64,000 nt of DNA from Amnibacterium kyonggiense (GCF_004364555.1 NZ_SOAM01000002.1:930001-994000); one strand, 5' to 3'. Positions 17,808 through 27,457 are shown, numbered from the stretch's first letter. A program made the numbers and translations. Notes: generated by a model from the letters alone, not told the origin.

Positions 17808-18674
17808 ATGGCCTCCCCCATCACCGTCACCCCGTGGACGGCCGACCTCCCGCCCGCCAGGCCGCCTGCAGGCGTGCGACTGTTCCACCTCCCGACAGGC
17901 AGCTACGACACACGGGGCGCGTTCGCCGTCGCCGGCGGCTCGTTCCGCGAGCAGCGCGTCTTCGCCGCGTCTGCGGTGCTGGTGCAGCACCCCGCCGGCG
18001 ATCTGCTGATCGACGCGGGCTTCGGCGCCGACCTCTCCGAGCACGTCGGCATGCTCGCTCGGATGGAACGCGCACCTCATCGGCGGGCCACCACGGCCGC
18101 GGAGCAGCTGCGCGCCGCGGGGTACGAGACCGGCCGCCTCCTCGGGGTGCTCGTCACCCACGTGCACTGGGATCACGTCAGCGGGCTCGACAGCCTGCGC
18201 GTCCCCGTCTGGATCAACGCCGACGAGCTGCGCTACGGCCGGGAGGACCCGCACGGCGCCGTGTTCCGACACGTCTCCGCCGGTCTGCCCGTGCACGAGT
18301 ACGCCTTCGACGGTCCCGCCCACCTCGGCTTCCCGGCGAGTCACGACGTCTTCGGGGACGGATCCGTCGTCATCGCGCAGGCCGGCGGGCACACCTCCGG
18401 ATCGGTCGTCGTCTTCGTGACCCCGGCGAGCGGCGAACGCTTCGCGTTCATCGGCGATCTGACCTGGCAGATGGACGGGATCACCCGACGGGTCGAGCGA
18501 TCATGGCTGATGCGGAAGCTCGCCGACGTGGACCCGCGCCTGGTGCGCGAGAACCTGTCGCGGGTGATCGCCTTGCGCGACCGGCTGCGGATCGTCCCCT
18601 CGCACGACCTCGCGGCCTACGACGCGATCCCGCTCCTCGCCTCGACGTTCCCGACGCCGGCGGACCCGCGATGA
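17808..18674 (+). CDS. metallo-beta-lactamase fold hydrolase (lactonase-like)
   Basis: The 288-residue protein carries the zinc motif THVHWDHVSG (HxHxDH) near residue 120. A later His (AGGHTSGS), Asp (FIGDLTW) and His (VPSHD) complete a di-metal site. The layout resembles the N-acyl-homoserine lactonase-like branch of the superfamily, but substrate specificity is only a guess. The ATG at 17808 is apparently leaderless (see the promoter entry). The stop overlaps the MarR start as ATGA. It lies in a block just after tRNA-Ala that looks like an accessory insertion. Confidence 0.85.
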   Translation: MASPITVTPWTADLPPARPPAGVRLFHLPTGSYDTRGAFAVAGGSFREQRVFAASAVLVQHPAGDLLIDAGFGADLSEHVGMLARMERAPHRRATTAAEQLRAAGYETGRLLGVLVTHVHWDHVSGLDSLRVPVWINADELRYGREDPHGAVFRHVSAGLPVHEYAFDGPAHLGFPASHDVFGDGSVVIAQAGGHTSGSVVVFVTPASGERFAFIGDLTWQMDGITRRVERSWLMRKLADVDPRLVRENLSRVIALRDRLRIVPSHDLAAYDAIPLLASTFPTPADPR

Positions 18675-19162
18675 CCGTCGCGCACCCGACGACGCCGCGT
18701 CGGGCGAATCCCTCGGCCATCGGCCCGGGCCCCGATTCCGAGGTCACCTGGCTGCTCCACCGTGCAGCGCTGCGCCTTCGCACCGCGACCGGGCAGCAGG
18801 CGCAGTCGCACGGCATCCAGCTGCGCGATCACATCGTGCTGAGCGCGCTGCACAAGTCGCCCGACCTCACGCAGAACGAGCTGGGTCGGGCGCTCGCACT
18901 CGACAAGACCACCCTGGTCACTCAGCTCGACCGTCTCGAACGCGCCGGCCTGATCGAGCGGCGGATCGACCCGCGCGATCGCCGGGCACGCATCCCCGCG
19001 ATCACGACGTCGGGCGAACGGATCCGCGCCGCCGTCGCGGCGGACGCGGAGCGGGCCGAGCGCGAGGCGCTCCACGGCTTCGACGAACAGCAGGTGCAGG
19101 CATTACGAGCCATGCTCTTCGCGATCATCGGCGACAGCGACGACCCGGGATCCTGCCTGTGA
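18671..19162 (+). CDS. MarR family transcriptional regulator
   Basis: The 163-residue protein has the winged-helix MarR core: LTQNELGRALALDKTTLVTQLDRLE as recognition region and IERRIDPRDRRARIPAIT as wing. It probably represses its own operon through the inverted repeat at 17767-17786. Leu145 is encoded by TTA (19103-19105), a codon that is very rare in a genome of this GC content and hints at recent acquisition. The 5' end overlaps the MBL gene by 4 nt and the 3' end overlaps the next gene by 4 nt. Confidence 0.9.
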   Translation: MTVAHPTTPRRANPSAIGPGPDSEVTWLLHRAALRLRTATGQQAQSHGIQLRDHIVLSALHKSPDLTQNELGRALALDKTTLVTQLDRLERAGLIERRIDPRDRRARIPAITTSGERIRAAVAADAERAEREALHGFDEQQVQALRAMLFAIIGDSDDPGSCL

Positions 19163-20148
19163 GCGCACTCGACGACCGCGTCGCGCTCGGGCGCGGCGTC
19201 TATGCCCGAAACCTCGGCGTCGACGAGGACCGGGTGCAAGCCGCCATGGTCGAGCGCGCTGGCGCCGTCTACGCCCGGGAGGCCTACCTCGCGGCCGGCG
19301 GTCCCGGGTGGCAGTCGGAGGAGCTCACCGACCGCGACCGCACGATCGCCGTCGTCGCCGCACTGGTCGCTCAGCACGTGACCGACGACCGCCTCGTCAC
19401 CTACCTCGACGCCGCACGCCGCGACGGCGTCTCGGAGGACGGGCTGACCGCGCTGATGATCGTGCTCACCGCCGACGGCGCCGCCCGGCTGACGCAGCGG
19501 CGGGAGGACGAGCGGCCGCGGCTCCGCGCCCTGCGAGACTCGCGGCGTGCACCTGCAGGGCGTCCACCACATCGCCGTCATCGCGTCCGACTACGAGCGG
19601 TCGAAGGCCTTCTACGTCGAGCGGCTCGGGTTCACGCTCCGGAGCGAGGTGTACCGCGCCGAGCGCGACTCCTGGATGGGCGACCTCGCGCTGAACGGCG
19701 TCTACGTCCTCGAGCTGTTCTCGTTCCCCTCGCCGCCGCCCCGCCCGACGAGCCCGGAGGCCCTCGGCCTGCGCCACCTCGCGTTCGCGGTCGAGGACGT
19801 GTCGGCCGCGATCGCGGAGCTGTCGGCCGCGGGCGTCCGGTGCGAGGAGGTGCGCACCGACCCGCACACCGGGCGCGACATGGCGTTCTTCTTCGATCCC
19901 GACGGGCAGCCGCTCGAGCTCTACCAGGCGTGAGACGCGGTCCGGACAGGGTTCCGGCACACGGCGCCCCCGCATCCGCCGAGCGCTCCGGGTCCACAGC
20001 GCACGATCAGCCGGCCCGCGCCTTCCGCTGGCGCCACGGCGTGTCGATGACGGCGCACCAGGCGGCCGCTGACGCGCGTCAGGACGCGGCGGCCTGCTGC
20101 TCGATCGGGATGACGGGGCAGTCGCGCCAGAGCCGCTCAAGCCCGTAG
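19159..20148 (+). CDS. carboxymuconolactone decarboxylase-like protein with anomalous C-terminal readthrough
   Basis: The first ~125 residues resemble the AhpD/CMD-like fold (TDRDRTIAVVAALVAQHV, then LTALMIVLTADGAARL), without the CxxC seen in redox-active members. After about 19540 the frame runs through the whole VOC gene in another frame and stops at 20148. That part (Arg/Pro-rich, no recognisable fold) looks like shadow translation. A frameshift near 19530, or loss of the original stop, is the likely explanation; a one-base shift would fuse the CMD part to the VOC domain. The gene overlaps marR by 4 nt (GTGA), so the N-terminal part is clearly in the operon. Confidence 0.6.
   Translation: MSALDDRVALGRGVYARNLGVDEDRVQAAMVERAGAVYAREAYLAAGGPGWQSEELTDRDRTIAVVAALVAQHVTDDRLVTYLDAARRDGVSEDGLTALMIVLTADGAARLTQRREDERPRLRALRDSRRAPAGRPPHRRHRVRLRAVEGLLRRAARVHAPERGVPRRARLLDGRPRAERRLRPRAVLVPLAAAPPDEPGGPRPAPPRVRGRGRVGRDRGAVGRGRPVRGGAHRPAHRARHGVLLRSRRAAARALPGVRRGPDRVPAHGAPASAERSGSTAHDQPARAFRWRHGVSMTAHQAAADARQDAAACCSIGMTGQSRQSRSSP
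19547..19933 (+). CDS. VOC (glyoxalase/bleomycin-resistance fold) protein
   Basis: The 128-residue single-domain protein shows the two beta-alpha-beta-beta-beta repeats of vicinal oxygen chelate proteins: VHHIAVIASDYERSKAFYVERLGF, then GLRHLAFAVEDVSAAIAEL and FFFDPDGQPLELYQ. Metal-ligand His7 or 8 and a C-terminal Glu are present. The family includes glyoxalases, dioxygenases and resistance proteins; no more exact role can be given. The GTG at 19547 has no clear Shine-Dalgarno and lies inside the CMD reading frame, so it may be translated by coupling or may originally have been the second half of a CMD-VOC fusion. Confidence 0.82.
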   Translation: MHLQGVHHIAVIASDYERSKAFYVERLGFTLRSEVYRAERDSWMGDLALNGVYVLELFSFPSPPPRPTSPEALGLRHLAFAVEDVSAAIAELSAAGVRCEEVRTDPHTGRDMAFFFDPDGQPLELYQA

Positions 20149-20444
20149 TAGGAGCGGTCCTCCTCGTTGAACACGTGCACGACGAGGTCGCCGAAGTCGA
20201 GCAGCTCCCAGTGGCCGGAGCCGCGACCCTCCCGCCGCTTCAGCTGCACGCCGCTCGCGCCCAACCGCTCGTCCACGGCGTCGGCGATCGCACTGACGTT
20301 GCGCTCGCTGCTGCCGGAGACGATGAGGAAGGCGTCTGTCAGCGCCAACCGACCCGAGACGTCGAGCGCCACCGGGTCCGTCGCGTTCCTCGAGACGGCG
20401 GCATCCGCCGCCTCCTGCACCTGGGACCTGATCTGTCGCTCCAT
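20079..20444 (-). CDS. rsfS: ribosome silencing factor
   Basis: The 121-residue RsfS/DUF143 protein binds L14 on the 50S subunit and blocks subunit joining when nutrients fall. The conserved stretches LALTDAFLIVSGSSERNVSAI and GSGHWELLDFGDLVVHVF are present, at normal family length. The ATG at 20444 lacks an obvious Shine-Dalgarno and lies 8 nt after the upstream stop, so it is probably coupled. The usual nadD-rsfS neighbourhood is kept, with a large membrane-anchored protein between them. Confidence 0.95.
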   Translation of the reverse strand: MERQIRSQVQEAADAAVSRNATDPVALDVSGRLALTDAFLIVSGSSERNVSAIADAVDERLGASGVQLKRREGRGSGHWELLDFGDLVVHVFNEEDRSYYGLERLWRDCPVIPIEQQAAAS

Positions 20445-20452
20445 CTGGGCGA

Positions 20453-22060
20453 TCAGAATAGCTTGAGCACCCAGCTGCCGACGAGCAGCGTCACCACACC
20501 CACAGCCATCGCACCGGCGACGACCGCCAGAACCGTGGGCAGGATGTTGCCGCGCCGGCGCGGGGCGTTGAAACCCCGCTCGTGCGGGGCGCCGCTGACG
20601 GCGTTCTTCGCGCGCACCGGCGCGACGCCGGCGGCCGGCTCGTCCTGCGACGCCTCGTACAGGCGGTCGATCTCGTGCGAGTCGTAGAGGTCGCTCGGCG
20701 CACCGGTCGTCGAGAGGCTGCGCGGGAGGTTCATCGAGCCGGTGATGAAGATGTCGCCGTTCGCGTTCACGGCGGCCTGCGTCATGTCGGCCTGCGGGTC
20801 GTTCGGCAGGATGAGGGCGTTCGCGGAGCCGTGCGAACCCTGGACGGAGCGACTGAGGAGGCCGGTGAAGCCCTCCTGGGCCTCGTCGTCGTCGGCCCAC
20901 GCGAGACCCGGACCCTTCGGCTGCTCGGGCGCCTGCGGCTGCTGCCGCGCCTTGCGGATGAGCGCCTCGAATCCGGCGAGGTCGGTGACCTCGCTCGGCG
21001 GACCCAGCTGCGGGTTCTGGAACGCGGCCTGGAACGGCGACGCCTGGAAGGGGTCGGCCTGGACCGGCTCCTGGAACGGGGACTGCGGCTGGGGGCCCGG
21101 CGTGTAGGCGCGGGGCTGGTAGCCGTTCGGCTCGTAGGCCGCGTCGACGTCCTCGTCGGCCCACTCGTCCTCGGGCTCGACGAACGCCGGGTCGGCCTGC
21201 GCGGCGGACCACGCCTCGCGGCGCTCCGCCGGAGCGACTGGCACCGGGCTCGAGAACGTGATCGCGTCGTCGCCCGAGGGCTCCGAGAACGCCTGCGGCA
21301 GGCTGATCGGGTTCGTCGTGTGGGACGGCTGGTCGAGGTCGGTCGCCTGACGCTGGATCGCGACGGTCGGCTCGGGCAGGTACGGCTCGTCGTAGTAGCC
21401 GTCGTCCTCGTAGTCGTAGCCCTCGAAGCCCGCGGGCTGCTGGGCCGGCTGCGGCGCCGGCGCACCGAGGCGCGGGTCGAACAGCTCGGTCGGCAGCCCG
21501 TCCTCGCGCTCGTCGGCGACCTCCTGCTCGCGGCGCTGGCGTCGCGTCAGGCCGGCGGCGTCCTCGGCCGGCTGGCGGAACGCGGCGGGCTGCTGGAACG
21601 CGGCGGGCTGCTGCGGTGCGAAGGGCTGCGGCGCCGTCGCGGGCCGCTGCGGCTGAGCCGGCGCCTCACGGCGGAGGAGCGCGTCGCGCACGCGGTCGAG
21701 CATCTCGCCCGAGACGCTCGAGCCGTCCTGCCGCGGCGCCGCCGGGGCCTCCGGGACGCCCGAGCGGAAGGCCGACAGCTCGTCGTCCTGCTGCGGCGCA
21801 GGGCGCTGGCCACGCGTCAGCGCCGCCCAGATGTCCTGCGTGTCGCCGACACTGAACTCCTGGTCAGGAGCGAACTCCTGATTGAAGCCGTGCGCCTCGA
21901 AGTCGACGACCCCACTGGGGTGCGGCTGCTTCTCCGCGAGCGCCTCGGCGGCGCGGCGCTCGGCCTCGCGCGCTGCTCGGCGGCTCATCGGGGCCCCGTT
22001 CGCAGCGTCGACAGCGCCACTCGCGCCCCCGCGCGTCTGCTGGTCCTGCCATGACGTCAT
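20453..22060 (-). CDS. Pro/Gln-rich protein with C-terminal membrane anchor
   Basis: The 535-residue protein has an N-terminal charged helix ([20 protein letters not shown]). A long low-complexity Pro/Gln/Ala-rich, acidic region follows (for example [10 protein letters not shown] and [13 protein letters not shown]). A more conserved 100-residue block comes next ([20 protein letters not shown] and [14 protein letters not shown]). A single hydrophobic helix sits at the extreme C-terminus ([20 protein letters not shown]). I do not recognise a catalytic domain. Its place between nadD and rsfS is conserved for such proteins in Microbacteriaceae by my recollection. The ATG at 22060 follows AGGAGCGAAGC and overlaps the nadD stop as ATGA. 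Confidence 0.85.
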   Translation of the reverse strand: MTSWQDQQTRGGASGAVDAANGAPMSRRAAREAERRAAEALAEKQPHPSGVVDFEAHGFNQEFAPDQEFSVGDTQDIWAALTRGQRPAPQQDDELSAFRSGVPEAPAAPRQDGSSVSGEMLDRVRDALLRREAPAQPQRPATAPQPFAPQQPAAFQQPAAFRQPAEDAAGLTRRQRREQEVADEREDGLPTELFDPRLGAPAPQPAQQPAGFEGYDYEDDGYYDEPYLPEPTVAIQRQATDLDQPSHTTNPISLPQAFSEPSGDDAITFSSPVPVAPAERREAWSAAQADPAFVEPEDEWADEDVDAAYEPNGYQPRAYTPGPQPQSPFQEPVQADPFQASPFQAAFQNPQLGPPSEVTDLAGFEALIRKARQQPQAPEQPKGPGLAWADDDEAQEGFTGLLSRSVQGSHGSANALILPNDPQADMTQAAVNANGDIFITGSMNLPRSLSTTGAPSDLYDSHEIDRLYEASQDEPAAGVAPVRAKNAVSGAPHERGFNAPRRRGNILPTVLAVVAGAMAVGVVTLLVGSWVLKLF

Positions 22061-22623
22061 GCTTCGCTCCTGTACAGCCGGTGCTTGCTGATGTACTGAA
22101 CCACACCGTCCGGCACGAGGTACCAAACCGGTGCGCCGTGTCGCACACGCGCTCGACAATCCGTCGACGAGATCGCCAGCGCCGGCACCTCGAGCACGCT
22201 GACGTCCCCCTGCGGCAGTCCGGACACGGAGAGCTGGTGACCCGGTCGCGTGACCGCGACGAAGTGCGCGAGCCCCCACAGCTCGTCGAGGTCCTTCCAC
22301 GTCACGATCTGAGCGATCGCGTCGGCGCCCGAGATGAAGAAGAGATCGGCGTCCGGGTGCTGCGCCGCGAGGTCGCGCAGCGTGTCGACGGTGTAGGTGA
22401 CGCCGCCGCGGTCGATGTCGACGCGCGACACCGTGAACCGCGGGTTCGAGGCGGTCGCGATGACGGTCATCAGGTACCGGTGCTCCGCCTCGGTGACGGG
22501 CGTCTTGTGCCACGGCTGGCCGGTCGGCACGAAGACGACCTCGTCGAGGTCGAACACGCGCTGGACTTCGCTGGCCGCGACCAGGTGACCGTGGTGGATC
22601 GGGTCGAAGGTGCCGCCCATCAC
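22057..22623 (-). CDS. nadD: nicotinate-nucleotide adenylyltransferase
   Basis: The 188-residue enzyme converts nicotinate mononucleotide and ATP to deamido-NAD. The nucleotidyltransferase signature [11 protein letters not shown] opens the protein, and [10 protein letters not shown] near residue 155 is the ISSTxxR motif. Start choices are the GTG at 22623 or the ATG at 22620; no start lies further upstream in frame. It is co-directional with proA, the small membrane protein and rsfS. Confidence 0.96.
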   Translation of the reverse strand: MMGGTFDPIHHGHLVAASEVQRVFDLDEVVFVPTGQPWHKTPVTEAEHRYLMTVIATASNPRFTVSRVDIDRGGVTYTVDTLRDLAAQHPDADLFFISGADAIAQIVTWKDLDELWGLAHFVAVTRPGHQLSVSGLPQGDVSVLEVPALAISSTDCRARVRHGAPVWYLVPDGVVQYISKHRLYRSEA

Positions 22624-22686
22624 GCCGATTCGGCGGCGGGTGCTCCCCGCGGGACGAGCGGCGCTGAGGGCGCTGACGGCCTTCCC

Positions 22687-22881
22687 CTACTTGTGGCCCT
22701 GCGGCGAGCCGTGGCCCGCGGCGCCCTTGTGCTGGTTCGCGACGTCGCGGTACGACCAGGCCACGAGACCGAGGAGGGCGAAGACGCCGAGCGCGATGAG
22801 CGGGAAGACCACGCTGGACACCGGCAGCGGCTGCTCCTCGATGCGGACGGCGGCGAGCACGGCCGAGGCGACGACTGACAT
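22687..22881 (-). CDS. small conserved membrane protein
   Basis: A 64-residue protein has one clear hydrophobic helix (VVFPLIALGVFALLGLVAW), preceded by a weakly hydrophobic N-terminus and followed by a His/Gly/Lys-rich tail. AAGGAGGATCCGC directly before the ATG at 22881 supports expression. It sits between proA and nadD. The function is unknown. Confidence 0.8.
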   Translation of the reverse strand: MSVVASAVLAAVRIEEQPLPVSSVVFPLIALGVFALLGLVAWSYRDVANQHKGAAGHGSPQGHK

Positions 22882-22936
22882 GCGGATCCTCCTTCAGGCG
22901 CCCCGACGGGCGGGATCGAGTGTAGAGCGCCGCGGA

Positions 22937-24211
22937 TCAGCCGCGGATCTGCCCCGTCCCGCGCACGAGCCACTTCGTGCTCGTCAGCTCGCCGAGGCCC
23001 ATCGGGCCGCGGGCGTGCAGCTTCTGGGTCGAGATGCCGACCTCCGCGCCGAAGCCGAACTCGCCGCCGTCGGTGAAGCGCGTGGAGGCGTTCACCATGA
23101 CGACCGCCGAGTCGACCTCGGCGAGGAAGCGCTCGGCGCTCCGCACGGACTCGGTCACGATCGACTCGGTGTGGTGCGTCGACCACTGCGCGATGTGACC
23201 CATGGCGGCATCGAGGTCGTCGACCACCGCGACCGCCAGGTCCATCGAGTAGTACTCCGCCGCCCAGTCCTCGTCGGTCGCGGGCAGCAGGCCGTCGACG
23301 ACGGCCCGGGTGCGGTCGTCGGCGTGGAGCACGACGCCGGCCTCCTGCAGCGCGCCGAGCACCGGCGGGAGCAGGCGCTCGGCGGCCGCGGCGTGGACGA
23401 GCAGCGTCTCGGCCGCATTGCACACCGCGACGCGCTGCGTCTTCGCGTTCAGCACGATCGAGGTCGCCATCTCGACGTCGGCGGACTCGTCGAGGAAGAC
23501 GTGCACGACGCCCGCACCCGTCTCGATGACGGGCACCGTCGACTCCTCGACCACCGTCCTGATCAGCCCGGCGCTGCCGCGCGGGACGAGCAGGTCGACG
23601 AGCCCGCGCGCCCGCATGAGCGCCGCCGCGCCCTCGCGGCCGAACTCGTCGACCGTCTGCACGGCGTCGGCGGGCAGACCGGCGGAGGCGAGCGCGTCCT
23701 GAACGACCGCGACGAGGGCCGCGTTCGAGTGCTGGGCGGCGGTGCCGCCGCGGAGCACGACCGCGTTGCCGCTCTTCAGCGCGAGGGCGGTGATGTCGAC
23801 GGTGACGTTGGGTCGCGCCTCGTAGATGGCGCCGATGACCCCGAACGGCACGCGCACCTGGGTGAGGTGCAGGCCGTTCGGGAGGGTGCTCCCCCGCACG
23901 ACGTCGCCGACCGGGTCGGGCAGGCGCACGATCGCGAGCACCGCGTCGGCGAGGGCGGCGATGCGGCGCTCGTCGAGCGTCAGCCGGTCGATCAGACCGG
24001 TCGACAGGCCGTTCTCCCTCGCCGCGTCGAGGTCGCGCGCGTTGGCCGCGATGATCTCCGCGGAACGGGCGAGCAGCGCGTCCGCGATGGCCTCGAGGCC
24101 GCGATTCTTCTGCACGGTGGTCGCGGTGGCGAGCGCGGTCGAGGCGGCCTTCGCCGCGCGGAAGCGGTCCTCCGCGGTCGTGAGACCGCGGTCCTCCAGC
24201 ACGTCCGTCAT
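22937..24211 (-). CDS. proA: glutamate-5-semialdehyde dehydrogenase (gamma-glutamyl phosphate reductase)
   Basis: The 424-residue NADPH-dependent enzyme carries out the second step of proline synthesis. It shows the family motifs [17 protein letters not shown] and [11 protein letters not shown] (active-site Cys) and the C-terminal [21 protein letters not shown]. The ATG at 24211 has no Shine-Dalgarno; a TAGACT -10 box (24219-24224) ends 7 nt upstream, so a leaderless transcript starting at the ATG is likely. Upstream in-frame starts would add only a non-conserved 12-residue extension. proB lies 69 bp upstream in the same direction. Confidence 0.96.
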   Translation of the reverse strand: MTDVLEDRGLTTAEDRFRAAKAASTALATATTVQKNRGLEAIADALLARSAEIIAANARDLDAARENGLSTGLIDRLTLDERRIAALADAVLAIVRLPDPVGDVVRGSTLPNGLHLTQVRVPFGVIGAIYEARPNVTVDITALALKSGNAVVLRGGTAAQHSNAALVAVVQDALASAGLPADAVQTVDEFGREGAAALMRARGLVDLLVPRGSAGLIRTVVEESTVPVIETGAGVVHVFLDESADVEMATSIVLNAKTQRVAVCNAAETLLVHAAAAERLLPPVLGALQEAGVVLHADDRTRAVVDGLLPATDEDWAAEYYSMDLAVAVVDDLDAAMGHIAQWSTHHTESIVTESVRSAERFLAEVDSAVVMVNASTRFTDGGEFGFGAEVGISTQKLHARGPMGLGELTSTKWLVRGTGQIRG

Positions 24212-24280
24212 GCGCAGGAGTCTAGGCACCGACCGCACGCCCGGCACGGGTGTGACGGCAGGCGGTCGACCCCGGTCCGC

Positions 24281-25066
24281 TCAGCGCAGGGTCGGCTCGA
24301 ACCAGGTGCCGACGCGGCCGCCCTCGAGGGCGTCGTCGACGCGCTGCGTCGCCGTGAGCAGCACCGCGATCCCGGCGTCGGCCGCCATGCGCGCGGCCGC
24401 GAGCTTCGTCGCGGCTCCCCCGGTGCCGACGCCGGTGTTGCTCTCCGGCGCGACGACGTCGGCGAGCGGGTCGCCGGCCGCGACGAACGGGATGCGGACG
24501 GCGCCCGGCTCCTCGGGCGGCCGCGTGTAGAGCGCGTCGACGTCCGACAGCAGCACGAGCAGGTCGGCGTGGATCAGCCGGGCGACGAGCGCGGCCAGCC
24601 GGTCGTTGTCGCCGAAGCGGATCTCGTGCGTCGCGACCGTGTCGTTCTCGTTCACGATCGGGAGGATGCGGAGGGCGAGCAGCGTCTCGAGCGCCCGCTC
24701 GGCGTTCCTCCGGTGCGTCGGGTTGTCGACGTCGCCGGCCGTGAGGAGGACCTGCCCGGCGGTGATGCCGAACCGGTCGAGCCGCTCCTGGTAGCGCTTC
24801 ACCAGCAGGCTCTGCCCGACCGCGGCGGCCGCCTGCTGGACGGCGAGGTCGGTCGGTCGCTCCTCGAGGCGCAGGTAGGGCATGCCGGTCGCGATGGCGC
24901 CCGAGGACACGAGCACGACCTCCGCGCCGCGCCCGTGCGCAGCCGCGAGCGCGTCGACGAGCGGGCCGAGCTGCGCGGCGCGGTCGCCGCTGATCGACGA
25001 CGAACCGACCTTGACGACGATGCGGTGCGCGGTACCGATCGCCTCGGGGGTCGCAGGAGCGGTCAC
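24281..25066 (-). CDS. proB: glutamate 5-kinase (short form, no PUA domain)
   Basis: The 261-residue amino-acid kinase phosphorylates glutamate in the first, feedback-controlled step of proline synthesis. Motifs [31 protein letters not shown] and [14 protein letters not shown] are all present. E. coli ProB has about 367 residues with a C-terminal PUA domain; this one ends after the kinase domain, a known short form. The GTG start overlaps the obgE stop (GTGA), indicating co-translation with obgE. Confidence 0.95.
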   Translation of the reverse strand: MTAPATPEAIGTAHRIVVKVGSSSISGDRAAQLGPLVDALAAAHGRGAEVVLVSSGAIATGMPYLRLEERPTDLAVQQAAAAVGQSLLVKRYQERLDRFGITAGQVLLTAGDVDNPTHRRNAERALETLLALRILPIVNENDTVATHEIRFGDNDRLAALVARLIHADLLVLLSDVDALYTRPPEEPGAVRIPFVAAGDPLADVVAPESNTGVGTGGAATKLAAARMAADAGIAVLLTATQRVDDALEGGRVGTWFEPTLR

Positions 25067-26571
25067 GCGTCGCGCTCCCGGGTCGCCTTCTCCGCGCGGC
25101 GCTCGACCTCGAGGTCGGCGCGGGCGGCCGACTTCGCGTCCATCCGGTCGCGGTAGCCCTCGCGGCGCTCCTCGGTCGTCCGCCGACCCAAGCCGCTGAA
25201 GCGGGGGTCGGTGCCGCGGGGGCTCGTCATGAGCTCTGCGACGGAGCTGAGCGTGGGCTCCCAGTCGAAGACGACGCCGTCGCCGGGGCCGATCACGACC
25301 GCCGAGCCCGTGCGCGCGCCGGCCTCGAAGAGCGCCTCCTCGACCCCGAGCTTCGCGAGCCGATCGGCGAGGTAGCCGACGGCCTCGTCGTTGGTGAAGT
25401 CGGTCTGCTGCACCCAGCGCTCGGGCTTCGCGCCGAGGACGCGGTAGATCGTCTCGGTCCCGCCCTCGACGCGGACGACGAACGGCGTCTCGTCGACGGC
25501 CTTCGGCCGCACGACGATCCGGGGGCGCAGCGCCTCGTCGGCGGCCCGCTCGGCGCGGTCCGCCTCGACGACGGCCGCGAGCGCGAACGACAGCGGGCGC
25601 AGCCCCTCGTGACTGGCGGCGGACACGGCGAAGACCTGGAGGCCGCGGGCCTCGAGGTCGGGCCGCACGAGCTCCGCGAGGTCGCGGGCGTCGGGCGAAT
25701 CCACCTTGTTCAGGGCGACGACCTGCGGACGGTCGAGCAGCGGGCGGGCGCCCGTCGGCACGGGGTAGGCCGCGAGCTCGCCGAGCACGACGTCGAGGTC
25801 GCTGATCGGGTCGCGACCAGGGTCGATGGTCGCGCAGTCGATCACGTGGACGATCACGCTGCAGCGCTCGATGTGCTTGAGGAAGTCGAGGCCGAGGCCC
25901 CGCCCCTCGCTGGCGCCCTCGATGAGGCCCGGCACGTCCGCGATCGTGTACCGCGTGCTGCCCGCCTCGACCACGCCGAGGTTCGGCTGCAGCGTCGTGA
26001 AGGGGTAGTCGGCGATCTTCGGACGTGCGGCGGACATCGCCGCGATGAGGCTCGACTTGCCCGCGGAGGGGAAGCCCACGAGGGCGGCGTCCGCGATCGT
26101 CTTCAGCTGGAGGCGGACGTCGCGCGCCTCCCCCGGCGTGCCGAGGAGCGCGAACCCGGGCGCCTTGCGCTTCGGGTTGGCGATGGCCGCGTTGCCGAGA
26201 CCGCCTCGGCCGCCGGCGGCGGCGAGGTAGCGGTCGCCGGGCTCGGCGAGGTCGGCGATCGCCTCGCCGTCCTCCCCGAGGACGACGGTGCCGACGGGCA
26301 CCGGCAGCTCGAGGGGCTCGCCGTTGGCGCCGTCGCGGTCGTCGCCGGCGCCCGGTCGGCCGTTGCCGGAGGAGCGGTGCGGCGCGCGGTGGTAGCCGAG
26401 CAGCGTCGTGACCTGCGGATCCGCGACGAGCACGATGTCGCCGCCGTCGCCGCCGTTGCCGCCGTCCGGCCCGGCGAGCGGCTTGAACTTCTCGCGCCGG
26501 ATCGACACGCAGCCGTTGCCGCCGTGCCCGGCGCTGAGGTGCAGGGTCACTGCGTCGACGAACGTCGCCAT
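25063..26571 (-). CDS. obgE: GTPase Obg/CgtA
   Basis: The 502-residue ribosome-associated GTPase acts in 50S maturation and stress signalling. It has the Gly-rich Obg fold at residues 1-155 ([19 protein letters not shown]) and a G domain with P-loop [25 protein letters not shown] and NKVD. A C-terminal OCT domain follows, with a charged tail rich in Arg/Glu. The ATG at 26571 follows GGAGGAGGGCGC. It sits downstream of rplU-rpmA, the usual order. Confidence 0.97.
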   Translation of the reverse strand: MATFVDAVTLHLSAGHGGNGCVSIRREKFKPLAGPDGGNGGDGGDIVLVADPQVTTLLGYHRAPHRSSGNGRPGAGDDRDGANGEPLELPVPVGTVVLGEDGEAIADLAEPGDRYLAAAGGRGGLGNAAIANPKRKAPGFALLGTPGEARDVRLQLKTIADAALVGFPSAGKSSLIAAMSAARPKIADYPFTTLQPNLGVVEAGSTRYTIADVPGLIEGASEGRGLGLDFLKHIERCSVIVHVIDCATIDPGRDPISDLDVVLGELAAYPVPTGARPLLDRPQVVALNKVDSPDARDLAELVRPDLEARGLQVFAVSAASHEGLRPLSFALAAVVEADRAERAADEALRPRIVVRPKAVDETPFVVRVEGGTETIYRVLGAKPERWVQQTDFTNDEAVGYLADRLAKLGVEEALFEAGARTGSAVVIGPGDGVVFDWEPTLSSVAELMTSPRGTDPRFSGLGRRTTEERREGYRDRMDAKSAARADLEVERRAEKATRERDA

Positions 26572-26608
26572 GCGCCCTCCTCCGTTCTGCGTGCTCTTCA
26601 CACGCGGA

Positions 26609-26637
26609 ACGGGCGGGTCCCGAAGGAGCCCGCCCGT
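26609..26637 (-). terminator. hairpin between rpmA and obgE
   Basis: An ACGGGCGGG / CCCGCCCGT stem lies in the gap after rpmA. Because obgE follows in the same direction, it may act as a partial terminator or an mRNA-processing and stability element that lowers obgE relative to the ribosomal genes. Confidence 0.55.
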
Positions 26638-26657
26638 GTCCGTTCAGTCCTGCTGCG

Positions 26658-26939
26658 TCAGACCGCGGCGCTCTCCAGAGCGGCCTCGGCCGGGACGACG
26701 ATGTTGACGACCTTGCGGCGCGCCTTGGCGCCGAACTCGACCACGCCAGCCTCGAGGGCGAACAGCGTGTCGTCCTTGCCGCGGCCGACGTTCGCGCCCG
26801 GGTGGAAGTGCGTGCCGCGCTGGCGGACGATGATCTCGCCGGCCTTCACGACCTGGCCGCCGTAGCGCTTCACGCCGAGGTACTGCGCGTTCGAGTCACG
26901 ACCGTTGCGGGTCGAGCTCGCGCCCTTCTTGTGTGCCAT
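26658..26939 (-). CDS. rpmA: 50S ribosomal protein L27
   Basis: The 93-residue protein begins [20 protein letters not shown], the mature-type N-terminus that reaches the peptidyl-transferase centre. There is no cleavable extension of the Firmicutes type. It lies 10 bp after rplU, with which it is co-transcribed. Confidence 0.98.
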   Translation of the reverse strand: MAHKKGASSTRNGRDSNAQYLGVKRYGGQVVKAGEIIVRQRGTHFHPGANVGRGKDDTLFALEAGVVEFGAKARRKVVNIVVPAEAALESAAV

Positions 26940-26949
26940 GTGCTGCTCC

Positions 26950-27258
26950 TCAGCCGATCGCGGTGATGCGGACGCGGCTCAGCTCCTGGCGGTGGCCCTG
27001 GCGCTTCTTGTAGCCGGTCTTGTTCTTGAACTTCTGGATGACGATCTTCTTGCCGCGCTCGTCGCCGAGCAGCTCGGCCGTCACGGTGACCTTCGCCAGG
27101 TCCGCCGCCGCGTGCGTCACGGTCTCGCCGTCGACGAGCAGGACCGGCGCAAACGTCAGCTTCCCGTCCTCGCCGGCCTTCTGCCGGTCGACCACGAGGA
27201 CGGTGCCGACCTCGACCTTCTCCTGGCGCCCACCGGCGCGCACAATCGCATAGACCAC
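26950..27258 (-). CDS. rplU: 50S ribosomal protein L21
   Basis: The 102-residue protein begins [18 protein letters not shown] and ends [18 protein letters not shown], the standard L21 length and ends. I take the GTG at 27258, preceded by GGGG. Longer in-frame starts upstream (to 27390) would add a non-conserved extension, because the frame simply stays open across the leader. Confidence 0.95.
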   Translation of the reverse strand: MVYAIVRAGGRQEKVEVGTVLVVDRQKAGEDGKLTFAPVLLVDGETVTHAAADLAKVTVTAELLGDERGKKIVIQKFKNKTGYKKRQGHRQELSRVRITAIG

Positions 27259-27399
27259 TTCGAGCCCCAACTCTTCGTTCACTGGATGCCGGCCGCAGCG
27301 ATCCACCGTCCCGGGAGGGACGAAGGCGTCGCGACCGACCAAGTCGGATCGGTGCTCGACGGGCACACACACGTGGGCAGCCCAGCGCACCGACCGTCC

Positions 27400-27428
27400 A
27401 TGGTAGCAGGAGTCCGCGTCGACCTCAC
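27400..27428 (-). promoter_or_regulatory. candidate promoter of the rplU-rpmA operon
   Basis: On the minus strand TACCAT (27400-27405) is a good -10. GTGAGG lies 17 nt upstream as a weak -35. The predicted start near 27393 would leave a leader of about 135 nt before rplU, long enough for ribosomal-protein autoregulation, although I cannot fold a known L21 leader from it. Confidence 0.35.
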
Positions 27429-27457
27429 CCGCATCGGCGGGGTGCGACGATGTGGCC

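Noticed and set aside
17485-20148. Attachment site: duplicated tRNA-Ala 3' end flanking the accessory block
   Set aside because: I looked for the T-arm and acceptor sequence to the right and found no second copy, nor an integrase.
20453-22513. A longer form of the Pro/Gln-rich protein starting upstream inside nadD
   Set aside because: The extension is out-of-frame nadD sequence; the ATG at 22060 has a strong Shine-Dalgarno and overlaps the nadD stop in the usual way.
26950-27390. Longer L21 with a 44-residue N-terminal extension
   Set aside because: L21 is about 102 residues; the extension is leader sequence that happens to be open.
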